Source: Cliona cf. orientalis (taxonomy: Eukaryota; Porifera; Demospongiae; Clionaida; Clionaidae). Taken from it: 64,000 bases of DNA. Below, in pieces: positions 1-13,283 of the stretch (its first letter is position 1; each line of letters begins with the position of its first letter). The translations under genes and the position numbers were made by a program. Location of the stretch: contig OZ005698.1 of assembly GCA_963930775.1 (NCBI GenBank), positions 4,656,501 to 4,720,500 of the forward strand, given 5' to 3'. The notes beneath the pieces are model-generated. The model saw only the letters and a program-made list of their open reading frames with translations. It was not told where the DNA came from and searched no databases.

Positions 1-645
1 CCATATCTGTCAGAGAGTACTCGGGTAGTTCATCATTCTAAATCACAAGTACTTGGTATGATGTGCATACAAGTTATATCATTTTAATAATGAAACCTTA
101 TCATGAAGTTGTGATAGAAGCTGAAATTTCTGCATATTATTATGGGGCAGACTAAAGAAAGCCCTCCAATCAACTATGTCCATTGTCCTATAGAAACAGA
201 AATCTCAGTCCAAGAAATATCTATCAACATCATTAGACTGATTTGAGTCCCCCCTCTCGTAGGAAATATCTCTAATCATTATTACTAGTGACTTGAGAGT
301 TGATCAGGCACCAGAATTAGACTATAGCTAATAGTTGCTACATGTAACTTGCAGTTAGCATTAGCTAACTTTCTTTGGCTCTCCTTTTGGGCAGCTATAT
401 AATCTCAGTTAGACACTCATAAGAGCTAGTATAACCATGGCTTATAGAGTGGGAGGAACGGGATTGGAAACATATCTGTACGTGTCCATATAATATAATT
501 GCAATATCATGGTCCACACGGTGGTTGCTTTTTTCTTATACCAAAGCATGGCTATTCAACTAGGGGAGCACTACAGGCGGTAACAAAACAATACAAAGGC
601 TAGTAGTTGAGTGGTAGTTTTGACAAATTTAATATAGGGTGGGAT
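1..645. other. left edge of window, no gene recognised
   Basis: AT-rich with a TTAGCTAAC/AGTTAGC-word stretch at 325-370. Nothing codes or repeats convincingly here. Confidence 0.4.
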
Positions 646-2049
646 CTACAGTGCTACACAGCAAAAGAGTAGATTTTTTCCTAACTTTGCATGCACACTT
701 ATTTTTACCTATAATGAATAGAAATATCACTTTTAGCAGTAGTATTAGCGTGCAAAGCGTCAAACAAAGACCGCTCCGTAACAGAAGCTATGACGAACTA
801 TGACGTTGGTCTGCAGGGTTCTCCCCACACTGGTCGGTTCTGGTAAAGGGACGACCAGTTCTGGTACAGGGCCGACCACTTCTGGTAAAGGGCCGACCAG
901 TTGCTAGCTCAAAATTACTCAAATTTATCACCACTCACCTAGCTGTGGTGCACTACAAATGGCTACATAAACTCTTGGTCACGCTTTGGGCATGCTATAA
1001 CCACTAATTTCATAATAACCACAGTTTACAAGTACATTACTACAGCCACCACTAGGCTTGTCTGCATACACATCTCAAGATTTACCACCTCTCAAAATTT
1101 CAGGGGAGAACCCTGGGTCTGGTATCACGTGCACAATACATAGCAATACAAACGATCAAAAATTACAAGATCGATGGCTATAGACAAGATGAGGTAAGTT
1201 TCTGAAGGTAGAGAATCTCTCTGGTATGTCTACTTCTACATACTATAGTATTACCGTACGTAGCTAAAACAAGCGACTATCGGACCGCCTAGTGAGGTAG
1301 TGACTATCAACCCCACAAAAAAACTTCGGAGCATTAAAAAGGCTTTGGGCTGCCTATCGTTACTATCTTACCTCGCTTGGACGCCTTAGAAGCGAAGCGC
1401 TCCATGCGTTCAACGCTAACAACTCTGTCCTTGCTGCCTTCTCTTTCTAGATCACCAGTGGGCGTGGTCAATGAAAACGTCACTATTGTACACGTGCATT
1501 GGGTATTATGTCATCAAGGCGAACTTCAACCCGTCTGAAGCAGTCGGCGGAAATGTTTGCTTCCGGATTGGGCGTTTCCTGCAAAATATTCGCAGTTTCA
1601 CACATACACTAGGATTATTAATGCATAAGGATGCATAGAATACAATATTGACTCTTAACTAATACTTTCATGCAAGTTTCTGTGCCTAACGTAAATAGAC
1701 CATATTTTAGGCTATTTCGGTCGATAGCTCCGTGACCCTTTGTAGTTAAGACTTCTTATTTGGCATAAAGATGTATCTAGTTGGTGTCAATCTTCATCTC
1801 AAATCTGGATTCTTAACTATAATCCAATCCCTTGAAATTGTGCCTAACATAAGAATCGGGAATTTTTGGCCATTTTTGCATGCTGAAGCCATATAGAAGG
1901 TGGCATCAACTTTCCACTGCAGATGTAGATAGTCCATCCATTGACCTAACTGGGTATCAAATCGAATGTAAAGATATGCAAGTTTAGCCACAAAACACTG
2001 CAAAAACCATAGTGGTAAAAATCTACTCTCTTGCTGTGGAGCACTGTAG
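646..2049. mobile_element. 1.4-kb terminal-inverted-repeat element
   Basis: CTACAGTGCTACACAGCAAA at the left and its inverse CTGTGGAGCACTGTAG at the right give arms of about 33 bp with a few mismatches, including AGTAGATTTTT. No transposase ORF inside. It holds the 814-1115 MITE. Confidence 0.55.
814..1115. mobile_element. hAT-like MITE with CAGGGTTCTCCCC ends
   Basis: 302 bp, inverted ends CAGGGTTCTCCCC and GGGGAGAACCCTG, flanked on both sides by GGTCTG. Inside, at 838-900, are three 21-bp tandem units of the TTCTGGTAAAGGGCCGACCAG type. No coding capacity. Confidence 0.65.
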
Positions 2050-4807
2050 TTAAGTTGGCTCGTGGAGTTTTAAGCCTTCTGAAAGCAGTCTACCTGAGCT
2101 GGTATACAGAGCTGGGTATTGGGCATTTTTAAATACCTGATGCAACTGGCACCCCATCATGGCAATTAAAAGAATAACCCTTTTTGGATTATTTTTTATC
2201 TCATCTGGATAGCAGAAACCCTTGCTTGTATCCTCCCTGTTGTTTGTGGAGCTTTTTACTACTAGTTCTAGAACATTCAGTAACCAGGTATGGATTTGAC
2301 AGCTCAGGGTGATGTCATATACAACTGGTAATTAACATGGCAAAAAGGTCACTATCACAATCAAGTCTTTGCCCAAAGCTGTTTGTTGTTGGAGCTTTTT
2401 CAGCCTTCTAGCATAATACCCAGTATTGAGTCAATATGTCCCATGGAGTACACAAAGCCTACAGAGTAGCATGTTGGTTGGATGATAGCATACTTTAACA
2501 TTGTTGGTGTATATCGTATCCCTCTCCCTCTCTCTTGCCCCTTCTCTCCTCTTCCTTTACTTTTTATAATTGGTTTGTAGGCACAATTTCTCCCTGGAAA
2601 GAGAAGGTATATAACAGGGCCGCCGGAACCGGTCAGGCTGGTCAGGCCAAAACCGGACCACTTTTTCAACGCTTAGTTGGGTAATGGTCGTTTATTTTAT
2701 TTATCGAATGGTAAAGATCGTCAGATAATAAATTGCGCATGCTTGATAGTGCAAATTAGCACACCAACTCATCTTCAAATGAGCTTCCTAAGGTATTTGT
2801 ATATTTTGGTCCTAGTTCAACAGTCTTTAAAGCTCATTAGGCTGCCTTCTGCTATCAAAAATTCTCTGTTTCACTGAATCTTAATTGGGATTTGGGCCAT
2901 ACAATGAAGTCTAAATATTGACCAGTGAAAGTGGTCTCAAAAGCCATCAGAAGCAATTTCTGAGGTTGTAAATTACAAAATTTTCCTGGGGGAGCATGCC
3001 CCCAGATCCCCCTAGTTTGCTCCACATTCTGACTTAAAGCTGGCTGGACCACATGTAAATTGCTTCCTCCGGGCCTGTATAAATGTGTACTTTTCCCACG
3101 TTCTGTACTGCCTTAACTGATTCTAGCTATAGATTATAGCCAGCCTAGGCAAAGCTTGTACCTCTTTGTGTCTTGAGCAAAAAGATAGAAAAACAAGCTT
3201 GTCAGAGAAGGGTTTGTCCTTCATCTACTTATGTCCTTGGGTGGCTCAGTGAAGCCATCAGGTCAGTTTGGCCTCCTTGGATCTCCATCACTGGGATACA
3301 GAGTTAACGGGTCAAATTTTTTGTTACGATCCAATCCTGTTTCTCTCGCTCCATGGTATCATATTTAAGTAGCTTTTTGGTAGAGTTGTGGGGAAGGCTG
3401 AACGTAATCATATACACACAAGCTACACTAGCTCACTTCATTGTGTATTGTATTAGCAAACAATTACTACAACATACGTGGAGTCAAATCCAGCAGACTG
3501 CAATAGCAAAGGAACTGGAACCTGCCAAAACAAAGTTTGCATAATTATACAGTTTACTACTATTATAGATTATGTCAGCATATTAATTATTCCACATAAA
3601 CCAAAGTTAGCGAAATTACATTGCTACTAAACACAAATTTGAAAGCCCAGGTATTCTCCATGATAGCAAGCAATGAATTTGAAGTATCTCACCTTTCTCA
3701 GATTGGCAGATGTTGTACTTGTGTACGCATGCTTCTCTTTCGATTCAGAAACCAGAGAGAAAAAGGTCCTATCTGATGCCAGCAGAAACTCACTGAGCTT
3801 TTTCTGTGTGTTTTGATAAACATTAATTAACTGAAAATCCTTCAGTTTGAACCTTCTAATGTATGTCGGGTAATTTAGGCTAAACTGAAATTGAGCTATT
3901 TATGCACTGTAGAGCAAACAGGGCAACAGTTTGCTCTTGCCATCATCAATGTCGGTATAATATCACTCCTGAGTAGAGATCTTTATCTAGGCATTAACAG
4001 ACTATAAAGTGGACTGGGTTACTGCTAATTTAGGTGGTAAGGCCAAATTAATGATTTGATATAATTACTATCTCACATGCATGTGCAAGGGGTACGTACA
4101 GTCTGTTCATACATCAGCACAAATATAGCCAGAGTGATATACAAGTATCACATCGGCATTGCAACTATGTCAAATGGGGAAAACTTGTCTCCTGCTGCTT
4201 CTAGGCACCACGCACGAGCACTATAAATCATATTTCTATCGGCGATGCCTTCCGTCCATACTTAATCATGCTATGTGTTGCTTCAACTGAGCATGCTCGA
4301 GCTGAATGTACGTAGGTAAGGGTCGTCAACTTCATTACTCAATAGCGTCATGCATGATGCTAACATGTACTATATACAACCATTGTTTTGTGCATGCGCG
4401 CCGGGTATATATATGTGCTCTAAAGAGCTATTGTACATGCAATACATAATAGGTAAAGACTTACCAGTAGAGAGGGATTCACAATTGCTGTCAACTTAAC
4501 GGCAGCAAACCTTGTTGGGGTGTCATAATTGCAACTAGCTGTTTATCAAATAAACAGATACAAATAAATAAACTGAGAGATAGCCATGAAACTATGAAAT
4601 TACTCATGCATATCAAAATTTATTACAAGCATATTATTTACATAAAATACCTGTACACCTTATTTGCACACACACCTGACATTTCTATTGATTTCAGATA
4701 ATTTTTATTTACACTTTGGTAGAGTTTCTCTTGTTTCTTGAACTCCTCCATTGTCTGAGGTGGAGATACCTCCCTGGAGCATATCATACAGCAGGGAATC
4801 TTCAGAG
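2050..4807. other. intergenic, no gene recognised
   Basis: Short open frames only, without splice sites or motifs I recognise. A CT-rich tract lies at about 2520-2560. Confidence 0.45.
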
Positions 4808-5942
4808 AGTCTAATATTATTAACCCTTAGCGCATGCGTGAGGGTTACAGTAGTTGGTCTGTCTGTCTGTCTGTCTGTCTGTTACCATGCTAGCTGCTAC
4901 ATACCTCGTTTGCGAGTCCAATTTGCGGTGTTGTTAGATTCCTTATGGCGTTCCAAATGCATAATTTGTGTGGGTTTTACTGAAAATGCTTTGTTCGCCA
5001 GTTTCGGCGTCATTTGCCGATTCTAAGCTTCTTGACTTTGTCCGAACTAGTGATAGCATGACTTAACGTATAAACAAAACGTTGTGTTGAGCGATATATA
5101 CGGTATGCACGTCTATTAATCCTCAGCGCATGCGCGGCCTGCCGTTCAGTCCACTGGTAAGCTTTTGACGATCGTGGGATGACAGTGGTTCTTAGCTGCC
5201 AGTAGCCACATGTATTCTTGTGGTACCCTTTGACTCTCTGGCTTGTATGCATGCATGGAAGTGAGTTGCGATAATATTGGACATGCAATATTGCTCAGTG
5301 TACATCAGTTAGCCTCGTCCCCAGGCCCTCCCAGTTTTTAATGTTACACGCAAAAAAATGGGAGGGCCTGGTACGCGAAGTCACGTGCATCGTGTCATGA
5401 TGATCGATCGTGACGTGGCATCACGCGAACAAAAAGTAGGTCGATCGAGGTCAACAAAACCGGGTCGTTTCTACGCTATCCATGCCTTCTATCAACTACA
5501 AACATACAATTTGAGCCGACGAAGGATCACCTTTTACTCGTATGACAGCGATATCTCTATGTCTCTTATCATTTGCGAGCTGTAGCGCTCATAAGTCCAG
5601 TGACCTTCGACCCGCGAGGTGTTGTGGACCTTCTCTCACCTTCTCTCTCCATCACGTGACTTCGCGTACCGGGCCCTCCCCCTTTTCTGCGTGCAACATT
5701 GAAAACATGGGAGTGGCCTGGGGACGAGGCTATACATCAGTCTTGTGCCAAGGCTTTGCATCATAGCCTTCAAGTTAAGATGTAGCTAACTAAGTCCCCA
5801 AGAATTGGAGGTTAATTAGGCTACAGTGAGGGAAGTTGAGTCGATGTCGTCACCACGGTATGGACTTCGATACAACACACCAGGGTTGTTGCTGCTGTGA
5901 GCCATTGAACCTTGAACAACACTGATGTGCAAGTATAACAAG
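4808..5942 (+). repeat. interspersed repeat, copy A (interrupted by a MITE)
   Basis: Starts ATTATTAACCCTTAGCGCATG, has a GTCT tandem at 4857-4883, and matches the minus-strand copy at 31692-32390 over most of its length. The match resumes after the 5310-5732 insertion. No coding capacity recognised. Confidence 0.7.
5310..5732. mobile_element. TAGCCTCG-type MITE with 9-bp target duplication
   Basis: 423 bp, begins TAGCCTCGTCCCCAGGCC and ends with its inverse, arms about 70 bp. Flanked by exact TACATCAGT on both sides (5301-5309 and 5733-5741). A 9-bp duplication and long arms suggest a Mutator-like element. Confidence 0.85.
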
Positions 5943-8777
5943 TCTCTTAATTTCTGTTCAGAACTATTGTTGCTAGGTTAGAACGGTTGTTGCTATGCAT
6001 GTACGTACGTACCCTATGGTGCGTGCGACTTTTAGCCAATCAGGTGGGATATATAATAGTTATAGTACGCGATGTAAACCGCCTTATGTCCTTGGGCTAC
6101 GCCCTCGGACTACTGCCACAAATCCCTGGCCCCGTGCTATAACTACAACATAAATTTCCAGTACAAGTATAGCGCAATGTTTTGCAGATAGGTTAATCGG
6201 GTGCTGTGCGAACCGTGAAACTTTTAAGGGCAGAGAATTGTGATGTCATACAAGTACTGTAAACATGTACAGTGCAGCGACATTGACCAATCTGGGTGTG
6301 GTCTTCACATGGAAAAGCTGCGAAAGTCAAAACCACAAAAGTAACAAATACATCTGTAATTTTGTGAAATTTTTCACCTGCCAAAATTTCTCACTGTACG
6401 GTATACAATAAAATGACAGTAAAATCACATCATTTCTAATTTCAGGTTCACATTAATATTAACACTAATTTTGTAGCATACAAAATGTGGTTATGGGTAC
6501 AAATAATTGTTCAGACATGTATAATTAATTATAATAATATTATTATGTCAATTTTTCAAGAATGGACCTGAGTGATATGGTCCCTGATCAACATTTTTTG
6601 CATGAAACTATCACCATTGTACTCAGCAAATGCAAATCTATCCATCCATACAAAAATAAAAATCCTACCAATTGAGGTTACTTTTCTCAGAGCAGGTGAT
6701 ATAATATACGACATATTATGTTATATATCTGCCAACATTACTATATTTATGGTACGTATACTCACCCCAAATCTTTTTCATCGGAGTAAAACCAAATACT
6801 AGAGATACCATGAAGTGCTAACTTCTTGACCACCACCTCACTTTCGACCTCATTTATCCCTCCAGCAAACTGACCAAACACTGAAAGTTTTAATAGCTTC
6901 TCTGTTAGCCAATTGCCAAGTAAGCGCTTGGAGATATGATACAGCTGCAAGGGACAAATACTGCAGTATGTTTGTGCCATGTGTGGTAGCACATTACATA
7001 AGGAACATAGCTTGCTTCATTTGCCCCTGCATTCCAATTAATTATACTATATACAACGAGCTCGAGCGAGTGGTGCAAGTGCCACGCGTTTCAACAGGCC
7101 TGCTTGGCAGGTCACTGAGCCTTGAGCGAAGCGAGAGGCGGATGTCTGCTCTTTGTCATGGTCTGGTGGTAGATTCGACGTTCGAGCGGAGTGGGAACGT
7201 CGCCATTACACGGTGAGTTTGAGCAGTGAGGGGTGTGGTCTACACCATAATAGCATAGGTTCAAAGTTCGGTGCTGCTTTCATCTGCACATGAATACTTC
7301 ACTAACTGGCACTCGATTGTACATAGCATGCTGTTAGTAGTGTTCTGTCACAATATCCCATGACTGTGACATCAAATTAACATACATGTACTTGTATTAA
7401 TACTATATAATATCATTGTACAGCCCCATTGCACCTCATGTTGTGGAATACACACCAGCCTTGGTACGAGGTCAAACCGACAATAAGAGCTTCCAAAATA
7501 CATTGGTTTTCGTAACGAACACATAAATGCTTAAATCATTATTAATCCCACCCACCATAATGCAAGGTAACAGTAGAGCAAAACAAAATTTTAGTTTTCA
7601 TAGCCAGAAATATGTACTTAACAGTCAAATGACCTGGTAGCTTTGTGCACCCATCCAGATATGTATAATCCAGGATAACAGCTTTCTTTTCAGGGAAAAA
7701 CTAAGGTATATTGATTTCGAATTTTCAACGCCTCAATATTAAAGCATGCACTTCATTTCATATTATCTACAGACAATTTTGAAATTTTTGCCTGAAAGTA
7801 TCCCTATTTAGATTCCTTTGTTTATAACTAGCGGTACACTTCGTGCATAAACATCCTCACTCAGCTCAAATAAGCGGAAATTATCTAGATGCACCGCTCG
7901 GGTGGTGCGCATGCGCAATTAAAGGCCATGTGACATTAGGGACTCTCCCTTGCAATTGACCATGCGAGGTCTAGCAGCACAGAAACTATTGCAGGCATAG
8001 ATTATACAAAAGTTTCGATTGACTGACACTGGTGATAGACTTAAGACTAATAGTTAGCGAGTGCGTACCCATCAACTTTTGCTACAGCTGGTGAAAGCAA
8101 AGGACCGAGCAGGCTGAAGCCAAGAACGAGCGAAGATTTTAGACGTCGCGAAAAGGAAGAATGGAGTTCGGCGATACTACAGCGATATGGCAGCTGTGAA
8201 AGTTCCAAAAGATAGAAAACCATGTTTGACGCCTGTTACCACCAAAAAGAGTCTAACATCGATGTTCACCAAGAAGGGCGACGATTTTAGGTCGACGTAC
8301 AAATTTTCATGGTGGGTCATGGAGTTCGGGACGACCATAGACTTCTGGCCGCCATCTTTCTTTGTGAAAGTAGCTCACTTTGTTTAACATCCTTGGAGCC
8401 GGCGATGGAGCTGGACTCACTGTAGCAAGCAAGAACAAACTTTCAGAAGCTCGCAAAGAAGCCGTACAAAATTAGATCGATCCCGGGTAGAAACCTCGCT
8501 TCGCTCGGAAAGATGCATATGGGCACATATGATTGTAAAGAACGTCAAGTTTGAAATAAATTTATGTTACTGATGAATTATCATGCATCTATGAACATAA
8601 CAATTTGGGTGCACACTATCTACCGGCTCCTAGCTTCATATCCAGGGCCTTTAAGAGGAGGAGAAAGGCCTGGGCACGAGGCTAACCTGCTTCATGCACA
8701 TACGTCTCCGGCTCCCCATGCAGGCCCCTCTCAATGCAGCGTTTAGTTCTTTCAGGATAAACACGCGGAGGGAGGGT
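5943..8777. other. intergenic, no gene recognised
   Basis: Mostly AT-rich DNA with degraded MITE ends, for example a TTCTCACTGTACGGTA terminus near 6390-6408. A CpG-richer patch at 8040-8500 has a 66-codon ORF at 8187-8387 (starts MAAVKVPKDRKP), without homology I recognise. The phrase near 8480-8505 (CCCGGGTAGAAACCTCGCTT) recurs at about 53508-53528, so part of this is repeat. A solo MITE fragment lies at 8640-8687. Confidence 0.5.
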
Positions 8778-9084
8778 CTGGGAGACTGCCTATACCGTTT
8801 TGGATCCGCGCGCACAGATCTTGGCGGGCCAATCAGATTGCAGAATGTGAATGACGTCACACGTTTGAAATCTTAAACCACCAGATCAACTTTTCTCTTT
8901 GAATTTAGTACCTCTGGATACCTTTCGAAGGCTAATTCGATCGTAGAGAAGGTTTTTAGCTTGCTTAACAGCAAAAAAGAGCGTTAACTGGCTGGCTCTT
9001 GACATCGTATGGGTGGACCCCAACGCATGACGTCATGTATATCTTGCATAATCGGGATCCAAAACGGTATAGGCAGTCTCCCAG
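8778..9084. mobile_element. 307-bp MITE with CTGGGAGACTGCC ends
   Basis: CTGGGAGACTGCCTATACCG at the left and its inverse at the right, arms about 32 bp extending through GTTTTGGATCC. No ORF. Confidence 0.75.
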
Positions 9085-10408
9085 CAGAGGAGGTTCGACA
9101 GGGTCAAAAGGTCACAATTAGCTAATCACGTGCTCCCATATGTTTGTATGGGAGTACTAATTTCTCTGCTGTACCCCAGCTATCTTGCTACGAAAGTGTC
9201 TCTATCATGTTTTTCGTCGTGTCTAATACTAGTTCGAGCACTGTACCCTTCGTAAACGATTTTCTAGGCTACCATATGGCTCACCTTTGCGACCTTGAAC
9301 AGCAAGGCTAGTCTCGAATCCAGACCCCTCCTTTCCCCCGCAGCGCTGGATGTATTGCATCACCAGCACGCGGAAGGAAGGGTCTGGCAACTCTTGCACG
9401 GTTTTCGTGTTCTCTAGAGGAATTTGCATAGAGCCAATGGGGTGCGACATGTCGTGACTTTCGAATTATGGACCGCAGGAACGCGCGATCGCGGTTGACA
9501 TGGCATGCACTGATATGGCAATACTGTGAGTGAAAAGTTATGGCGGAGTTTATTGACGCAGTAGACTACTAGAGAATACGGCGAAGGAGATGGGCTACAC
9601 AGCATTCCGTGATAAGCTCGAGAAAGAAGCTGTTTTTTTTTCTAGGAAAAGACGTCTTTGTGTCTGTGTTCAGTGATAGTCCTGACTCGACGAGGAGCTG
9701 TGTTAGTCGTCTATACTTGCTCAATCGAGTCTTCAGGTGGCGAGCAATAGCATAGCGAGCACCGTTTCATGGCTGTGAAGTCGATATGTGAGTCGCGCGA
9801 ATTTTAATAACGCCATAGAACAAAATTTAATTAATTATGACCGCGGTTGCAGCTATAAAATACCTTGAAGCTATTATCAACAAGAGAGTTGTAGGTGAAC
9901 ATCTTGAATACCATCCATCCCCTGAACAACTCCCAATTCGACTTCACACTGAACGCCTGCTTGGATTGAACCGGATCCTTCACAAAGGGGTCCGAGGTAG
10001 AGTTACCGCGTTGGTGACCATCGGATAAAAACTTCTGCGGTACAGTATATAGCTGGACAACTCTCCTTCGAAACGACCGTGTCAGAAAGGCCATGGAGCT
10101 GCCGAGCAAGTGCACACAGACGGACTAGGGGAAAAAAAAATTAATTAATTAGGAAAGTACTCGGCAGATTAAACGAGTTTGACGAGTTTCTGTTGCGCGC
10201 AGCGCCAACCGGTCAAGGCACTTTTTGGGGATCGTACGTACGCGGTCAAACGATCATGTCAAGCGGCGCGGTGTTGTGTTCTGGGTCCGCAGCACCCGGA
10301 CCCTAGCATGTGTAGCTGGGGTGGCTGATTAGTAATGGTGAACACTTTCTATACTACCTTGCATAAAAGAATTGGTGAAGGGGGGTGGCTAGCCACCCTA
10401 TCCATCCC
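9085..10408. other. intergenic, unrecognised ORF fragments
   Basis: CpG-containing sequence with an open plus-strand stretch at 9837-10028 (starts MTAVAAIKYLEAIINKRV) and a longer minus-strand one over the same bases. Neither resembles a family I know and neither has clear splice sites. Could be a decayed transposase or chance. Confidence 0.35.
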
Positions 10409-10740
10409 TAGTCTCGTGCCCAGCCCCCTTCATGCACGCGCGAGAAAGGGTCTGGTCAAAAGGGTCGCACTTACGCGTCCGGTTGGAATGCAATAATTGG
10501 CAATTCAGGTGTGCGTACAATAGAAACTAACCGCCACTTCCGTACCGTGTGCATGCGCATATAGACCGAGCGCACGCGCGTACGTACGGATCACGCATAA
10601 TTACATTCCACTAATGTCATGTGACCACGGTTCTGCAACCTGATTGGGCCGCAATATATGTACCTCGAGGACAAGGAAGTGCGACCCTTTTGACCAGACC
10701 CTTTCTCGCGCGTGCATGAAGGGGGCTGGGCACGAGACTA
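10409..10740. mobile_element. TAGTCTCG-type MITE with 73-bp arms and 9-bp target duplication
   Basis: 332 bp, starts TAGTCTCGTGCCCAGCCCCC and ends with its inverse; arms are nearly perfect for about 73 bp. Exact flanking ATCCATCCC at 10400-10408 and 10741-10749. Confidence 0.9.
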
Positions 10741-11479
10741 ATCCATCCCCTGGTACCGCGTACACACAACTGGGTCTGATAGTCTTGTCGACAGCTTCAG
10801 TATATTCCTGTGAGTCTGTGGTGTCACCAGCTGCAGTTTAGTATTCCAGCAAGGTTTATCTTATGACATTATAAGGAATACTGTACTATTATACTGGTAA
10901 ATTCTTACATGAATTTAGGCCTACAGTGACACTGTGTCACAGTGTGTGTGTACTGCATCACGCTGGGGGGTGTATGTGTACGTGAGTACATGCATATTTG
11001 CATTCATGTGTGCATATGTACATATGGGATGTGTATGCATGTAGGTTCATGTTTATGTGTGAGATAAAAAAAAAAACCATGCATACATGTACATAAAATT
11101 AATTATTCGTCACTGCATGTTGAAGACTCGGGTATGTTCAGTAGAGTTGGCCTTAAGAAAACATATTGGTGCTATAAATATTAATATCTGATAATATTAT
11201 GATACAATGTGACTATAGATAGATAGATTTTTTATGTCACGCATCGATCAAAAATGCAGAATTTGGCCTATGTGACAAAAATGAAAATAAGATACAAGGT
11301 AAAAAATAGCACTAAAATATGTAGATAGTAATAATAATGGATAAATAAGATAATAATAATTATTGCTACTAGATCATTGACATCTATATTATTATGGTAC
11401 AATATAAAGAGATTACTTTTAATACTACAGTAAACATTTGAATTTTGAGTGTCTCTCACAAAACATGCATTAATAATAT
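10741..11479. other. intergenic, low-complexity
   Basis: Contains a TG/CATG-rich tract (10935-11100) and AT-rich sequence. A 30-bp phrase (ATTGCTACTAGATCATTGAC and on, about 11360-11390) recurs as a direct repeat at about 13408-13440. No gene seen. Confidence 0.5.
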
Positions 11480-11858
11480 TACTGTAGAATCCCGCGATTA
11501 CGCCCCCCCCCTGCATTTTTAGTTCAAGTTCCTGCATAGGTACTTTTGTCTCGCGTATAAGCCCCCCCTCCCTGACTGTAAAATGGAGTCCATAAATCAA
11601 CAAAAACAGCAGCTACAGCTAGCAAACTAGCTATTTGTGTCATATTATGCTTTACTTTGTCGTTTTTCTCGAGTTTTGCCCACCAAACAGCCAGAGAAAG
11701 TACAGAGACATGAGAGATCGCGCGCCCACGTGGCATTCGACGGTCGGTAATGGTCGTCACACGGAAATGTAAGGATCCCGCGTATAAGCCCCCTCCCCAC
11801 TTTTGCCCAATCCTAGCATGCACAAAGGGGGGGGGCGTAATCGCGGGATTCTACGGTA
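11480..11858. mobile_element. TACYGTAGAATCCCGCGATTACG MITE, short copy
   Basis: 379 bp, ends TACTGTAGAATCCCGCG and its inverse, with a run of C just inside the left end and a run of G just inside the right. A second copy, interrupted by another element, is at 62138-63086, and a decayed one at about 42131-42312. Confidence 0.85.
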
Positions 11859-11872
11859 TTACTGAGACAGTT

Positions 11873-13283
11873 TAAGGTACCATTTAATTGCGTGGGCGTG
11901 AGCGTCAGGAATGGCTAATTCAATTAGCGAATCGTGAAGGGGCGTGGCCGAAGAGGCCATACGAGTGCTTTTGGTCGCAGGTGGGCGTGTCCAGAATCGG
12001 CCAGGGATGATTATGCGCGTGTAATTAGCGACCGGAAGTGGCCCCTGAAGAAAAGGCCGGTAATTGCCCACATCAAAGCAAGATCAAAGCATTCTTTCTT
12101 AACTATTAACCGCAACGACTTAATTAATTAATTAAACACTAAGTAGAAAAAAAAACAAAACTTAAATAATGTAATTCATGGGGGATTTGGGAGCATCTGG
12201 GGACATAATTTTTACATGGGCACGCAGAATGGGTCGAAACTAGAGATTTGACCTGAAAGAATTTTGATTCACGCCTTAGAAACGAAGATACGGCCCTTTG
12301 AAGTTTCCCATATGTTTGTACAGGGAAGCCATGCGTTTGCAATGTTTCCGCCCACGCGCTACGTGAGGGGCGGGGCCACGCGCGCACATAAACGTGACGA
12401 CCTTTACCAACTTTTTGACAAAATTAAAATTTAGGCTGCCTGCTTGCATAGTATGGTTCCACTATGCACCCAGCTTGATTATATGGTGGTTTTTGGACAA
12501 TTGTTTTTCTGCTTAGTGTTCTAGAAAAAAAAAAAAAAAAAAAAAAAAAAAGCTTATTAGGCCTAATTAAGCATGTGGGCGTGTTCCTGGCACTGTGGAG
12601 TGTGTGCGTGTGCGTTAATGCAGGTTTTATTGCTTCCGATTGGGCGTGGCTTCACGGGCCAGTGCTTGGACATCGGCGCCTGGGACTTGGCCTCGGCGAT
12701 AGGTGGGCGTGTCCCGGAAGCGGTGGTGACCTTTGAACCCCGCGAGGAGGCTTTAGGGGCGTGGCAGGAGGTCAAAGGTGAGGCCATGTCCGTTAATGAG
12801 GCACTGTACGGCGGTGCGATCGAGGGGCCTGTACGGCTGGACGGAAGCTGACGATGGTTTGAAGCGGATGTGGTTGCGATGACGTGTTGTTACTCCGCCC
12901 ACACAGGAAATGAGGTGAGCTCTTGCGTGGGCGGTGTGGCAGAACGGCCTCCAAGTGTTTGTGTGTGTTTTGGCCTTGAGGAAGCTGTGTGTTTTAATTG
13001 GGATTGATTGTGGGCTTCCGGTGGACATCCGGTGGTTAGTAGGCACTTGATTGAGAATGGTGGTCCTTGGGGAACAGGGTGGGGCTGTTTTGGGCGTGGC
13101 CTGGCCCCTCCCTTCCGGTCCATGGAGGATATTAAATGAACACTTCCGGCTCTAGCAGCCACACCCCTGAGACCTGTGCAATTAAAAGGGCGTGGTTACA
13201 CAACATGCACCTCACTAATGACTTTGATGTGGTTTAGGTGTCATATCCCCCACCTCACGCCCACGCAATTTAATGGTACCTTA
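11873..13283. mobile_element. 1.4-kb GGGCGTGG-rich inverted-repeat element
   Basis: Left arm TTAAGGTACCATTTAATTGC followed by GTGGGCGTGAG, and its inverse at the right. The interior is GC-rich with many GGGCGTGG/GGGCGTGT phrases, a 27-bp A-run (about 12524-12550) and open frames on both strands at 12560-12850 that look composition-driven. No transposase recognised. Confidence 0.55.

Noticed and set aside
4857..4883. Short GTCT tandem as a possible CRISPR-like or regulatory array
   Set aside because: A simple tetranucleotide run in an animal interspersed repeat; no spacers.
12563..13162. Overlapping open frames on both strands
   Set aside because: GC-rich repeat element with GGGCGTGG words; open frames on both strands at once point to composition, and no family is recognised.
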